NCBI GenBank assembly: GCA_017893485.1 | Contig: CM030365.1 | Coordinates: forward strand, 46,928,458-46,992,457 | DNA length: 64,000 nucleotides | Direction: 5' to 3' | Source of the DNA: Hemerocallis citrina | Lineage: Eukaryota > Streptophyta > Magnoliopsida > Asparagales > Asphodelaceae | Shown: positions 22,110 to 33,260 of the stretch, one piece after another | Layout of the letters: every line of letters begins with the position of its first letter | Position numbering within the stretch: position 1 is the stretch's first letter | Notes under the pieces: model-generated | Databases searched by the model: none | Told to the model about the DNA's origin: nothing | What the model saw: only the letters and a program-made list of their open reading frames with translations | Position numbers and translations under genes: made by a program

Positions 22110-23190
22110 AAGTATAAAAGCATGAATATGGCTTCTAATCATTTTTAGAAATGATCCTACAACATAAGTAGCATGAATATGGCTTCTAATCATTTTTAGA
22201 AATGATCCTACAACATGTGAAGCATGAATAAGGCTTCTAAATATTTTTAGAAGTGATCCTACAACATAAGTAGCATGAATATGGCTTCTAATCATTTTTA
22301 GAAATGATCCTAAACATGTGAAGCATGAATAAGGCTTCTAAATATTTTTAGAAGTGATCCTACAACATAAGTAGCATGAATATGGCTTCTAATCATTTTT
22401 AGAAAAGATCCTACAACATAAGTAGCATGAATATGGCTTCTAATCATTTTTAGGAATGACCCTACAACATGTGAAGCATGAATAAGGCTTCTAAATATTT
22501 TTAGAAGTGATCCTACAACATAAGTACCATGAATATGGCTTCTAATCATTTTTAGAAAAGATCCTACAACATAAGTAGCATGAATATGGCTTCTAATCAT
22601 TTTTAGGAATGACCCTACAACATGTGAAGCATGAATAAGGCTTCTAAATATTTTTAGAAGTGATCCTACAACATAAGTAGCATGAATATGGCTTCTAATC
22701 ATTTTTAGAAAAGATCCTACAACATAAGTAGCATGAATATGGCTTCTAATCATTTTTAGAAAAGATCCTACAACATTAGTAGCATAAAAATGGCTTCTAA
22801 ACATTTTTAGAAGTAATCCTATAATATTAGTAGCATGGAAATGGCTTCTAAACATTTTTAGAAAAGATCCTACAACATTAGTAGCATAAAATTGGCTTCT
22901 AAACATTTTTAGAAGTAATCCTACAATATTAGTAGCATGGAAATGGCTTCTAAACATTTTTAGAAGTAATCCTACAACGTAAGTAGCATGAATATGGCTT
23001 CTAATCATTTTTAGAAATGATCCTACAACATGTGAAGCATGAATAAGGCTTCTAAATATTTTTAGAAGTGATCCTACAACATAAGTAGCATGAATATGGC
23101 TTCTAATCATTGTTAGAAAAGATCCTACAACATTAGTAGCATAAAAATGGCTTCTAAACATTTTTAGAAGTAATCCTACAATATTTTACT
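22110..23190. repeat. 51-bp tandem array in solo LTR C
   Basis: About 21 units of AGCATGAATATGGCTTCTAA, then TCATTTTTAGAAATGATCC, then TACAACATAAGT. Each unit has the dyad CTTCTAAA / TTTTAGAAG with a short loop. Because 51 is a multiple of three and no unit carries a stop, one minus-strand frame stays open for 283 codons (22310-23161) as a 17-residue repeat. I do not consider it a gene. Confidence 0.85.
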
Positions 23191-23500
23191 ACTACTACTA
23201 CTCCTATTTTAATTAAAACATAACACACAATTATCTACTACTACTACTACTCCATTCTTATCAAGAACACAACATACAACTTACTACTACTACTACTTCA
23301 TTTTAATTTAGAACACAACAAACAACCTACTACTTTATGGACATAAAACATCTATAGTTACTTACTACTATAACATACCATCACTACTTTATTCAATCAA
23401 CCATACTACTACTATCTTATTAATCAACATACTATTACTTCTTTATTAAAATCAACATGCTACTACTACTACTACTTTATATTTTAGCTTACTACTACTT
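23185..23500. repeat. Imperfect (ACT)n block in solo LTR C
   Basis: Counterpart of 4930-5290. Confidence 0.7.
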
Positions 23501-24355
23501 AGTTGCTTACTAATCTTTGTGATTACTAGTGATAAAGGAAAGATCATTTTTATTTTATTTTACTTTACAACTAGTAAACATGAAAGAAAAGATCTCTTTT
23601 TATTATTTCTACAACTAGTGATCAAATAAAAAGAGAAGATCTTTTTAATAGCTACAACTAGTGATCAAATAAAAAGAGAAGATCTTTTTAATAGCTACAA
23701 CTTAGTGATCAAATAAAAAGAAAAGATCTTTTTAATCTACAACTAGTGTTTAGTAAAAGAAAGATCTTTTTAATTATCTCTACCACTAGTGTTTAACAAA
23801 GAAAAGATCTTTTTATTAGAACATATGCTTTTTATTAGTCCAATGTTCAATCAAAAGTCCTACAACCCACAATGGTTGTAAAATGTTCATATGCTTATGT
23901 TATACTAAGTCCTACAACCAACAATGGTTGTATGTTCCATATTCATATGCCATATGTGAATTCTTTTAGTCCAATATCATACAAACAACAATTATAATAA
24001 CAAAGATGTAATCTTTATGTGCTTTAGTAGGTTCTACTACTATTTATTTACTTTTATTTATCACCACATACAACAATCCCAAAAACAAAACAAAACAAGA
24101 AGGTAAGAAGAAGAAGTCAAACAACAAAACAACAAACAACCAAACAACAAACAATCAAAGCATGAAGAAACCCCCACCTTGTTTCTTTCTTTGATGGAAG
24201 AACTAGCCTACTCTCCTTCTTTCTCCTAGAACTCCTTCCAAACCTACAAATAAAAACTCTCAAGTTAGCATTTGTTCTCTCTTTCTTTTCCTTTCTTTCT
24301 TTCTTTCTTTTGATCTTTTGTTTTCTAAAATGAGAGAAGGAGGAGAAGGAAGGGA

Positions 24356-24365
24356 TATTTATAGG
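24356..24365 (-). promoter_or_regulatory. TATA box of solo LTR C
   Basis: CCTATAAATA on the minus strand, conserved with 6084-6093. Confidence 0.6.
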
Positions 24366-24972
24366 AGGAGAGAAGGATGGAAATTTGCAATGTGCACCCA
24401 CACAATTTCACAAAATCCACTCCCTAAAATATGGGCCGGCCATGCTTGTAGGGATTAGGGTGAGGTGTAGGGTGGTGAGGTGGAGGGAGGTGTTATGTGG
24501 GGGAGGTGTTATGTGAGGGTTTCTAGAAGGGTTTTCTTAACCTTCTCATGTATACTTAACCTAGGTTAAGCCTCCTAATCAAACCCTTAACCATCCCTAC
24601 TAGGTTATAGCAAGATAAGTGTTGTCTAAAATACACAACACACAATTCGTATAATGCACTAATCAACACACTACTCGTATGTGCGCATATATGTCCGTAT
24701 ACCGGAAAATCTTCGCATAATCCGCATAAAAATAATTAAATCTTGGAAATAATAATAAAATAAATTTTATTATCAGTTCGGAAGATCACGGTATCAATTT
24801 GATACAATACGGATGTATACTGACTGATATCTGGATACAGATAATGTCTATGGACAAACCGGGTGAAAATCACCAAAATAATTCGATTTTGGAATTAAAA
24901 CAAAATAATAATAAAATAATAATAAAATAATAATTTATATACGGTAATATCCATCCGGGATATTACATTACT

Positions 24973-25110
24973 AGCTCAGAAAAGCACCGTCACCCCTTAA
25001 ACAGGATTCGAACACCCTTTGAAGACTCCGATAAAGCCCTATACGCCATTAAAACAACAAAACTACTCCCCAAAGGCTGTAACACATAGTCTTTGGGAGT
25101 GGGGGGCTCG
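24973..25110 (+). other. End of Tat internal region with polypurine tract
   Basis: Resumes the Tat 3' UTR after the solo LTR. It ends with the purine-rich TTTGGGAGTGGGGGGCTCG (25092-25110) immediately before the LTR start. Confidence 0.7.
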
Positions 25111-25687
25111 TGATATGGCAAAAAATAGGGTTAAACTGGAACCGTTCAAAGTGGGCACGAATCTTAAATTTACAGGGGCAAGATGGTAATTTCACCTACA
25201 GACGGGTCCGAATTGGGAACCGGATCTCTCCTCTTGGACTCGCTAACCCATGAACGGATCTGTTCAGTTGAGATCAGGTCTCAACCCGTTCGGGACCAGT
25301 TCAACAGGATAGGAGGAAATTCTAGTTCGTCCTTATCTTGAGGAGGTGGTTGTAACCACCCCTATCCAGCCACATCGGGAAGTAGGGATTCACTCTTATC
25401 TTGAAAGAGATCCCCACGACGACTATAAATATCCCCTTACCTCCTACTGTCACAGGTGATCACTCTTTGTGCACTTAAGCTCTTTCCCATTACTTTTTCT
25501 GGTATTGACAAGAGTATCGGAGGGTTCGTCGCCGGGATCCATCCCGGTGTTTCGAACATTTGTGCAGGTCCGCAGGAGCACCAAGGAGTCAACTTGTCAA
25601 CAAGGAAGAAGTAAGATTCTGCCCGTTCGAGTTCCTACGAACCTACAAATTCTGTCTATTGCCCCCACACCAGATCCAGTGGCAACA
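25111..25687 (+). repeat. 3' LTR of the Tat element
   Basis: Starts TGATATGGCAAAAAATAGGG after the polypurine tract. TATA box ACTATAAATA at 25422-25431; the probable end is GTGGCAACA near 25687. Length about 0.58 kb. The 5' LTR is absent, so the end cannot be fixed by comparison and no TSD can be tested. Confidence 0.65.
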
Positions 25688-25707
25688 ATTATATTGTTGA
25701 GTTGATC

Positions 25708-25795
25708 AGATAAACATCTTATGGGTGACGTTAGTCATTCGCTGGGCCAATGTTATGTGCACGTGTTCCATATTTTTGGGAAGCGGGGCGTGACA
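25708..25795 (+). repeat. Terminal tip of an A-type LTR
   Basis: Only the last 90 bp or so: CATTCGCTGGGCCAATG ... TTTTTGGGAAGCGGGGCGTG-ACA, matching the ends at 31885, 40292 and especially 53913. It is joined on the left to the Tat 3' LTR and on the right to an inverted B LTR. Confidence 0.7.
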
Positions 25796-27840
25796 TTCAT
25801 CTCATCTTTTTATCCCATTTTGTTATCACATATCATCTCATCTTTTATCTCAACATATTATCACATATTTGGCATACACCATAGTATTAATCTTCTCATT
25901 TTATCACATATTATGCATACACCATGTTATTTAACTTGTAATATTATCACATCATATTATTACATATCATATATACACCATGTTACTCCTCTTATCACAT
26001 TATCATATATTATGCATACACCAGACTATTTATCTTATCATATTATCAAGGGTTATTTATCTTGTCATTTTACCGCATATTATGCATATACCATGTTATT
26101 TATCTTATCATATTATCATGAAATATTTATCTTATCATACCACCTATTATTTCACCTTAATTAGCTACATATCATACATATACCAAGAAATTAATCTATC
26201 CTTTATCACTTCAAATTCTCATGTATCACCCACATGTCATACATGCATCATGCCATTTAACATATCATGACATCATATATATATAATTTCTATTTATCAC
26301 CCGCATAACACACGTACACCATGGCTAATTACTTCATATTAGCATATATAAACCCAATATATCAGTAATAACACCAAATACTCAAAATCATGCAACTATA
26401 CCACATAGCACAATCTCAACATTCAAATTCCGTATTTTCCATTATTTCTTTATCCGACCATAACTATCACAATTCACATTAGATAAGTCTAAAATTTTAC
26501 CACAACATAAAGTATATCTAGTATGATCATACTCACCTGACGAACCGACAGGAATATGCTCCTTGCTCACCCACTCGCTAATCAAACTTCACTTTTTCAC
26601 ACCTATTAGGAAAATTATCGAATCCATAAGCCATTAACTCAAAACACACAATATTTACCCCCGAATTCACATCGGTGCTACTCATATGTCATAAATAACC
26701 TACGTAAGGATGCCAAGGGAACCATTCTTTAATTCCATAACAAAATCCAAAATTTACCCTTCAATCGGATGAGTTCTAATCGATATTTTATATTTTAGGT
26801 GCAAAATACCCCAAATAAATTTCTGTATCCCAAAATTAACTTACATATATACTTCGGGAATAATGTCTATTATTGTATATGTATTTCCACAGTTATCTTA
26901 GTTTTATACTAATAAACTCTATTTTTACAATTTTCCAATACCGGAAAAATTCCTTATAATTGTCAAATAATTATTAAAATTTATCATAAATGCTTCTAAA
27001 TTATCCCATAATATCCTACATCATACAAAATAATTAATAGCATACAATAGATACTATTCTCTTTACCCTTCCTAAACTCAACCCCTAGGTTTAATGAAAT
27101 TTCCATATTATCACCATAAAAATTGAAATTTTCCACCTTAAGCATGTTACACATACATTAAACATCATCCTACTATGATTTTCATGAAAAGAAATGGAAA
27201 GCATACAATTCCATATAAAAATATACAATTTGGTATACCTTCACAGAGTTTTCTCCACAAACCAACACCACCACGCTAAAGAGCTCTCAAAACTCAACAC
27301 AAATCCCCAAAAAATTTGAAGCTTGGAGTAGATGGAGGGTTGATTGGCCGAAGCTCTAGAGTTTGGGTGATGGGAGTTTCGGCCAAGGTGGGTTTTGGCC
27401 ACATCAGAAAGAAATGAAGGGGAAGGGGTTTGAGAGTGGATGTTTTGTAATAAAGGGGGATTTTAAATAACAAAATTATGGTTATGGGCCTAAGGCTCAA
27501 ATTCACATAAAATGTAACATTACAGGGGTTATTTTCAACCCTGAACTCCAAAATTTTCAGCTTCTTGCTATAACCAAGAAACTCCTTCAAATAATCAATT
27601 ATCCAACCCTTTATTATGAACGTATATTCAGGAAAAATGTCGGGTTAAATCGGAATCGTCTCCTCAGAGAAAACTCACATCAAAACTCTTATATTTCCAA
27701 TTTTTCCCATTTAACCCTGAATTCTAATTTAATCATTATAAAATAAAATAAAACCAATTAATATAAGAAAATATACTCAAAATCATAAATAAAAATAATA
27801 TAAATGAAATATTTCAGAATTAAAAAAAATAGATGTTACA
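25796..27840 (-). mobile_element. B-family LTR, inverted, 3'-truncated
   Basis: The minus-strand reading starts TGTAACATCT at 27840 and follows LTR B (28151-30144) at roughly 80% identity in the parts I aligned, for example TTTTGAGTATATTTTCTTAT and GAGGAGACGATTCCGATTTA. It keeps the donor-like CAG|GTGAGTATG (GT at 26536-26535). The distal part toward 25796 has diverged into ATCATAT-rich repeats. Neither a matching 3' end nor a TSD is visible. Confidence 0.7.
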
Positions 27841-28150
27841 CATCCACGATGTGTTTCATGTTTCTATGTTGAGAAAGTGTGTTAGAGATCCATCTCAAAT
27901 TGTAGAACCATCACGGGTTAAAGTCCAGCCTGATGTGACATATCATATAAGGCCAGTGGCTATTGTAGACCGATCAGTACGGTGGATAGGACGTCAAGTC
28001 ATTCAGTTGCTGAAGATACAATGGAGTTCTCATTCTAATGACTGTCCCTGGGAATCTGAGGAAATGGTGAGGAGAAAGTATCCTGAATTATTTGAGTATT
28101 TTTGCCTACCCTTGTAGCTCGAGGATGAGCTTCTTTTGAGGTGTGTATAA
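27841..28150 (+). pseudogene. pol: 3' pol remnant (integrase C-terminus and chromodomain)
   Basis: Encodes IHDVFHVSMLRKCVRDPSQI, then PVAIVDRSVRWIGRQVIQLL and CPWESEEMVRRKYPELFEYF with a stop at 28116-28118. This is the end of a Tekay-type chromovirus polyprotein, equivalent to 36475-36733 of element A. It is followed by CTCGAGGATGAGC and the LTR B start, so it is the 3' tail of a B-family element whose upstream part was removed. The chromodomain would target integration to marked chromatin. Confidence 0.8.
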
Positions 28151-30144
28151 TATAACACCTGTCTTTTTAAAAATCTTTAAATATTTGATTTTATATTATT
28201 TTCTTTCTTTCATCTATGATTTTGAGTATATTTTCTTATATTAATTAATTTTATTCTATTTTATAACGATTAATTTGGATGTTCGGGGTTAAACAGGAAA
28301 TATATGAGATATAGGAGTTTTGGGGTGAGTTTTCTCGGAGGAGACGATTCCGATTTAACCTAATATTTTTCCTGGGCATATGTATGTAATAGGGATTCAG
28401 ATAATTGATAATATAAAGGAGTTGCTTGGTCTTAGCAAGAAGTTGAATTTTTTGGAGTTCGGGGTTGAAAATAACCCTTGAATTGTAACTTTTTATTTGA
28501 TTTTGGGCTTTAAGCCCATAACCCTAACCCCTTATTATTTAAAACCCTTCTTATTTACAAAAATGCCATCCTCCATTTCCTTTTCCTTTCCTTTCTTTCT
28601 TCTTAGCCGAAAATCACCTCCAAGACCCAACCTAGGGTTTGGTCAATCCCCCCTCCTTTTCACTAGAAGCATTGATTTTTTTTTTGGGATTCTAATAGAG
28701 TTTGGGGTGCTCTTCTGCGTGCTGGTGTTGATATGTGGAGAGAACTCCATTAAGGTATACCTAATTGTATATTTGTATATGGGATTGTATGCTTTTCATT
28801 TCTTTTCATAAAAAGTGTGATAGGATGATGCTCAGAGTACGTGTAACATGCTTAGGGAGAATAACTGCAATTTTAATGGTGATAATATAGAAAATTTTAT
28901 AAAAACTAGGGTTTGAGTTTAGAGAATGAAAAGAGAATTGTATTTCTAATATGCTAGTAATTGTTTTGAACTGTGTGGGATATTATGGGACTGTTTAGTA
29001 GGAAGTTTGAAAATTTTCAGCAATTATATGGCATTGTAAGGAATTTTCCTGGTATCGAAAATTTATAATAATGGAGTTTATTGGTATAATAATACGATAA
29101 ATTGCGGAAAATATTTACAAATAAAAGATATCATTCCCGTGGGGTATATTTAAGTTAATTTAGGATGTAAAAATATACTTGGGTTATTTTTACCCTTAAA
29201 ATATAAAATGTCGATTAGAACTTCTCCGATCGAGGGGTAAATTTTGATTCGGTTGTAGATTTAGAGATTTATAGTTTTGTCATGCTTACATGGGTTGTTT
29301 ATGACATGTGAGTAGTATCCGATGTGAATTCGGGGGTAGATAAAGCGTGTTATGAGTTAATGGCTAATGGGTTCTATAATTTTATTAATAGGTGAAGAAA
29401 GAGAATTTTATTCGCGACTGAGCAAGCCTAGGGCGTATTCCTTTCGGTTCATCAGGTGAGTATGATCCTACTAGATATATTTTATGTTGTGGTAAAATTT
29501 TAGGGTATGGCTGGATGACTAATTTATGGAGAATATGGAATTTTAATAGTAGAAATTGTATTTATGGGGGTGCTTTAGCATGATTTTGTATGTTTGGTGT
29601 TTTTGGTGATGAACTGAATTTATATATGATATTATGATGTGATTAATGGCATGATGTATGTATGATATGCGGGTGATATAGGGGAATTATATATGATGAT
29701 TTGATGAGATACATGGCACGGTGTATGTATGATATGTGATCATATGACGTGATAATATGATGAGATACATGGCATGATGTATGTATGATATGGGGTAAAG
29801 GTGATAGGTGATATTGATTATAGGTGGGTGCATATTGCACATGATAAATTGAGTATATAATTAATGTGCTATACATATTTGTTTATCAATGAAGAGATCT
29901 TAATTAATGTTATTAATGAGATGCATGTTTAATTTGCACTCACATGGGTGTGTTTGAATGAAAGGAGATAGTTATGTGGCTAAAGTATGGTAAAAAGAGA
30001 TTTTTGTTTATCATTGCCTACAGAATCATGGGGGTTTGGGCTAAACCTTCTAATACCCAAGATACCGGCTTGGGATGCGGTGTTATACACAAACTATGCT
30101 TGGGGTGCAGTGTTATATTACCCAAATTATCGGCTTGGGGTGCA
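28151..30144 (+). repeat. B-family LTR, 5' part (3' half replaced by A LTR)
   Basis: Starts TATAACACCTGTC (first G of TG mutated) after the pol remnant. Contains the donor-like CAG|GTGAGT (GT at 29456-29457) and, near the end, CCCAAATTATCGGCTTGGGG. At about 30144 the sequence changes into LTR A (identical from CACTGATTGCGAGATATCC, 38603). Total length from B start to A end is 3735 bp, about that of a full A LTR. Confidence 0.75.
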
Positions 30145-31885
30145 CTGATTGCGAGATATCCTAGTTTTCGTACAGCAGTGTTGAGAATTCCAGATTCGTC
30201 AAACTATATTTTCGTGTTACTTCTTATTTTTGATGGCTGATCTATACTTACAGGAATATTATAAAACTTGTTATTTTCAGTCTATACCTATAGGGGAATA
30301 CCCCAGATTTTTCGTGGAATTATTTGATGTGTTTTCATGCTGTTTTCATGCTTTTGATGTTGTTCCCCTGTTTTCTGGCTGAACCTAAATTCTGTATTCA
30401 AATCAGTTTTGAGCTGAGTTGTTGTGAACTAGTATGTGACTTATTTATATGCGTTGGATTCGTGTGGATGTCTAGTTTCCAGATCCTTTAACGGATCTAA
30501 GTTTGCATTTCTGTAGAGTTCAGAATCACTATTTTAGTACTGATTGGTCTTCCTTTTCTGATTATAAACGTACACCATTTTGCTCGTTTATGTGACTCTA
30601 TATTATCTATACATGCTGATTTGTTTCCCTGCTCGTTTATGTGACTCTATATTATCTATACATGCTGATTTGTTTCCCTGAACCTAATACTGATTAGACC
30701 ATGTTAATTTGACACTATTTTGCACACATTCATCTCTGTCTGATAACCATAATAAAAGTAACCAAGCCGGGGTTTATGGGAAAGATCTAGTAGTGGAAAA
30801 GTATAGAAATGTGTACTTAGAAGGGGGCCCGTGTTTTCCATATGATTATCTGTTATCTGACCCTTTTTACATTACTTCTTATATATGAAGGTGTAGAGTA
30901 GAAGAGAATCACTAGGTTCTATCTGTCTGTTATCTGACCCTGTCTACATTACTTCTTATAGGAAGGTGTAGAGAAGAAGAGAACCACTAGGTTCTATCTA
31001 TCTGTTATCTGATATCTGTCTGACCCTGAGTACACTACCCTATATGATCCCCTACGAAATCTACAAACGAAACTGTTGTGTTGTAGAAACCATGTAGGTG
31101 GGCTGCATGAAGTGCTACCTAGATAGTAATCACACAAGACTTACATAAATCTGAATCTGAATCTGAATCTGTTATATGGAAATCTGTTATCTGAATATCT
31201 GATTATCTGATTACCTGATTATCTGTTATCCGTCTGACACTGCCATGTGACACATTACTTGACACTACCTGTATATCTGTCTGCTTACTATCTGACACTT
31301 GACACGTGACCCGTGTTAGTATACCATGTTAGTTGAATTCTGCCATACCATGCTTGGTCTATTTCTACTATTAATTAGATATGTTAGTTTTCCCCATGTG
31401 CTTGTATCCTACATTATTTGTGACCCGCGACTTGCAATTTGACGGGTACTTGTTTTCGTCTTTTTTTCCTTTTTCTGCAAATTTACTAATTGCAGATCAG
31501 GATGGTCAGCTGCGTGATGGTAATGGCGAAAGGATGTATTAAGTTAGAACTTCTGCTTTATTATTTTTCTTAGTGTTGCTTGAACAATGAATAAAAGTGT
31601 ATTTGAGTTATTTGGATATTATTTGTATTTGGGCGATGTGACCCAGGATATTTATTTTCTCCAGACTCGGATTTATTTGAGGATATTGTATTTGGTTCCA
31701 AGTAAATTTCTGTTGGTGTTTTGTTTCAAGTATTCATGAATGGTTGTGCCTTTTGCTTCCGACTCTGATAAATTCTGTGATGTGTTGCAAAGATTCTGAA
31801 ACAGCTTAAGTATGATTAAAATCATTCGCTGGGCTTTTGTTATGTATCCATATTCCGTATTCTTTTTGGGAAGCGGGGCGTGACA
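30145..31885 (+). repeat. 5' LTR of element A, 3' half
   Basis: Matches 38603-40292. Differs by a 49-bp tandem duplication (30582-30630 and 30631-30679) that the 3' LTR lacks, plus scattered substitutions. A TATCTG-rich simple-sequence block spans 30850-31320. Ends GGGGCGTGACA. Confidence 0.85.
31481..31495 (+). promoter_or_regulatory. 3' splice-site-like sequence in LTR A
   Basis: Pyrimidine tract (31451-31476), branch-like TTACTAAT, then TGCAG. The same position in A-prime is 53515-53529 and in the 3' LTR 39891-39900 (TGTAG). Confidence 0.45.
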
Positions 31886-31895
31886 GAGTTTTTAG

Positions 31896-31907
31896 TGGTA
31901 TCAGAGC
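31896..31907 (+). promoter_or_regulatory. Primer-binding site of element A, tRNA-iMet type
   Basis: TGGTATCAGAGC, ten bases after the LTR end. Confidence 0.85.
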
Positions 31908-32060
31908 ATCAGGTTTGGCTAATGTATTAGTTGCCTAATATATTAGACAAGCTTGGCTCGAACTGGGATCTGCACAACATTTCACCAACCATACATGCAT
32001 AAATGAAACTTATACCAACTCAGATTCTGGATGCTAATTGTTTTTAGTTTTGTGCAGACT

Positions 32061-33260
32061 ATGGCTCGCAAAGGTTCTACTTCTCAGTCACAGATTGATC
32101 CGATTGAGGCTGTCACTGCTGTGCTTGAGCGGCTGATTAATCAGCAGCAAAACCACGGTGATCTGGTGATGGCTGCCCTTGAAGCTGCCCGGGTTCCGCC
32201 TCCTGTTGTGCCTGTGCAGGCAACTCTTCCGCCTCGCCCAGGGACAGTTACAGACTTTATGAGGCTGCATCCCGATCGTTTTTCCGGCACTGAGATGCCT
32301 TTAGAGGCTGAACAGTGGCTGATCCGGACTGAGCATTTGTTGTTGGTGGCTCGTGTTGCAGAGGCTGATCGGGTGGACGTTGTTTCCATCTAGCTGGTGA
32401 ATTTGGCTCATATTTGGTGGATGGCTGAGTCTGAGCGTCTTAAGAGGCCTATTGCTTGGGCTACTTTTACTCGAGGATTCTTGGAGAAGTTCTTCCCCAG
32501 TAGTACTCGAGTTGAGATAGAACAGTAATTTCTGGCCCTAAAACAGGTTAAGTCATTGTTCCATTTTGGATTTGTTACAATATTGCATGAACAATTATGA
32601 ATGTTGTAAAGTGGACTTTCTTGCAACAGGGTTCCAGGATAGTGGATGAGTATGCTGCTGAGTTTACTAGGCTTAGCCGCTTCGCTGCCGTTCTTGTGGC
32701 AACCGAAGAGGATAGGGCTCGTAGATTCACAAATGGGCTTGAGCAGGATATCAAGAAGCATCTGGTCTCTCTTCGTCTGCGTACTTATGCTGAGGCCCTT
32801 GAAGCAGCTCGATCTCAGGAGCAAGCTCATGGTGGTTCGTCCTATTCTCAGCGGACTATTCCGCATTCTGCTGCTAGGTCTGGTGGTCCAGTTCGGAGGC
32901 CTGTCCCAACCCATCCGGTCAGGGCAGCTCCGTATCCTTCTGCTGGGTGTCCGAAGGGTGGTTTTTGCAACTTCTATCAAGTGTCTGGGCATGAGCGCAA
33001 GAACTGTTTTCGTGCCTCTTGCCGATGCTTTAGGTGTGGCTCTACTGATCATACAGTGCGAGATTGTCCCCACCCGTTTCAGCAGATGGCTCTTCCAGCC
33101 AGGGGTCTTGTTCAGCAGGTAGCTCCAGCTTGTGGTCCAGTTAGGCCACCGCTTCCTCCTCAACGCCAGATTGTTGGTCAGAGGACCGCTGTTCTAAGGA
33201 GAGGCCAAGCTTTCAACTTGACAGCTGCAGATGCTGAGACCGCTGAAGGAGTTGTGGCAG
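32061..33260 (+). pseudogene. gag: Element A gag (with 83-bp intron-like insertion)
   Basis: ATG at 32061 is preceded by TTTTTAGTTTTGTGCAG, acceptor-like. Sequence: MARKGSTSQSQ, the gag core DFMRLHPDRFSGTEMPLEAE, then WWMAESERLKRPIAWATFTR and FLEKFFP, then after the intron-like segment DEYAAEFTRLSRFAAVL, RRFTNGLEQDIKKHL, and a zinc-knuckle pair. The second knuckle is intact (CFRCGSTDHTVRDC); the first has Y for its second Cys (CNFYQVSGHERKNC). Stops at 32391 and 32526 disable it. The protein would coat genomic RNA in the cytoplasmic particle. Confidence 0.85.
32547..32629 (+). other. Putative spliceosomal intron in gag (83 bp)
   Basis: CAG|GTTAAGTCATT ... CTTTCTTGCAACAG|GGTTCC. Length is not a multiple of three. 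Removing it joins ALKQ directly to GSRIVDEY in one frame, as uninterrupted gag of this family would read. AT-rich inside, unlike the flanking coding sequence. Confidence 0.6.

Larger units (their letters stand above)
18478..24967 (-). mobile_element. Solo LTR, family C (6490 bp)
   Basis: Plus strand tgtagcgcccc ... gatattaca, flanked by the perfect 5-bp duplication TTACT (18473-18477 and 24968-24972). The absence of internal sequence with an intact TSD shows intra-element LTR recombination after insertion into the Tat 3' UTR. It shares with 1145-6695 the U5 hairpin, the twin hairpin modules, repeat blocks, TATA box and termini, but is 0.94 kb longer, mainly through a 51-bp tandem array. Confidence 0.9.
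8998..25687 (+). mobile_element. Tat-lineage Ty3/gypsy element, 5'-truncated and interrupted
   Basis: Order on the plus strand: partial gag, protease, RT, RNase H, second RNase H, integrase, 115-bp tandem repeat, antisense coding segments, 66-68-bp minisatellite, unique 3' UTR, polypurine tract, 3' LTR. The extra RNase H and antisense gene between pol and the 3' LTR are typical of the plant Tat lineage. The 5' LTR, PBS and first half of gag are missing. A family C solo LTR (18478-24967, plus one TSD copy) splits the 3' UTR. The LTR end near 25687 is uncertain. Confidence 0.85.

Noticed and set aside
22310..23161. 283-codon open frame on the minus strand
   Set aside because: It is entirely a 17-residue repeat produced by the 51-bp DNA array in an LTR; no homology or start context suggests a gene.
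25721..26270. Frames of 96-147 codons rich in Y, H, I and S
   Set aside because: Derived from ATCATAT-type repeats in the distal part of the inverted B LTR.
31896..31907. tRNA-like sequence TGGTATCAGAGC (also at 7155-7166, 55269-55280, 60911-60922)
   Set aside because: Only the primer-binding complement of a tRNA 3' end; no cloverleaf around it.
32408..33163. 251-codon open frame antisense to element A gag
   Set aside because: It lies opposite gag coding sequence, spans the intron-like segment and has no recognisable domain; a shadow frame.
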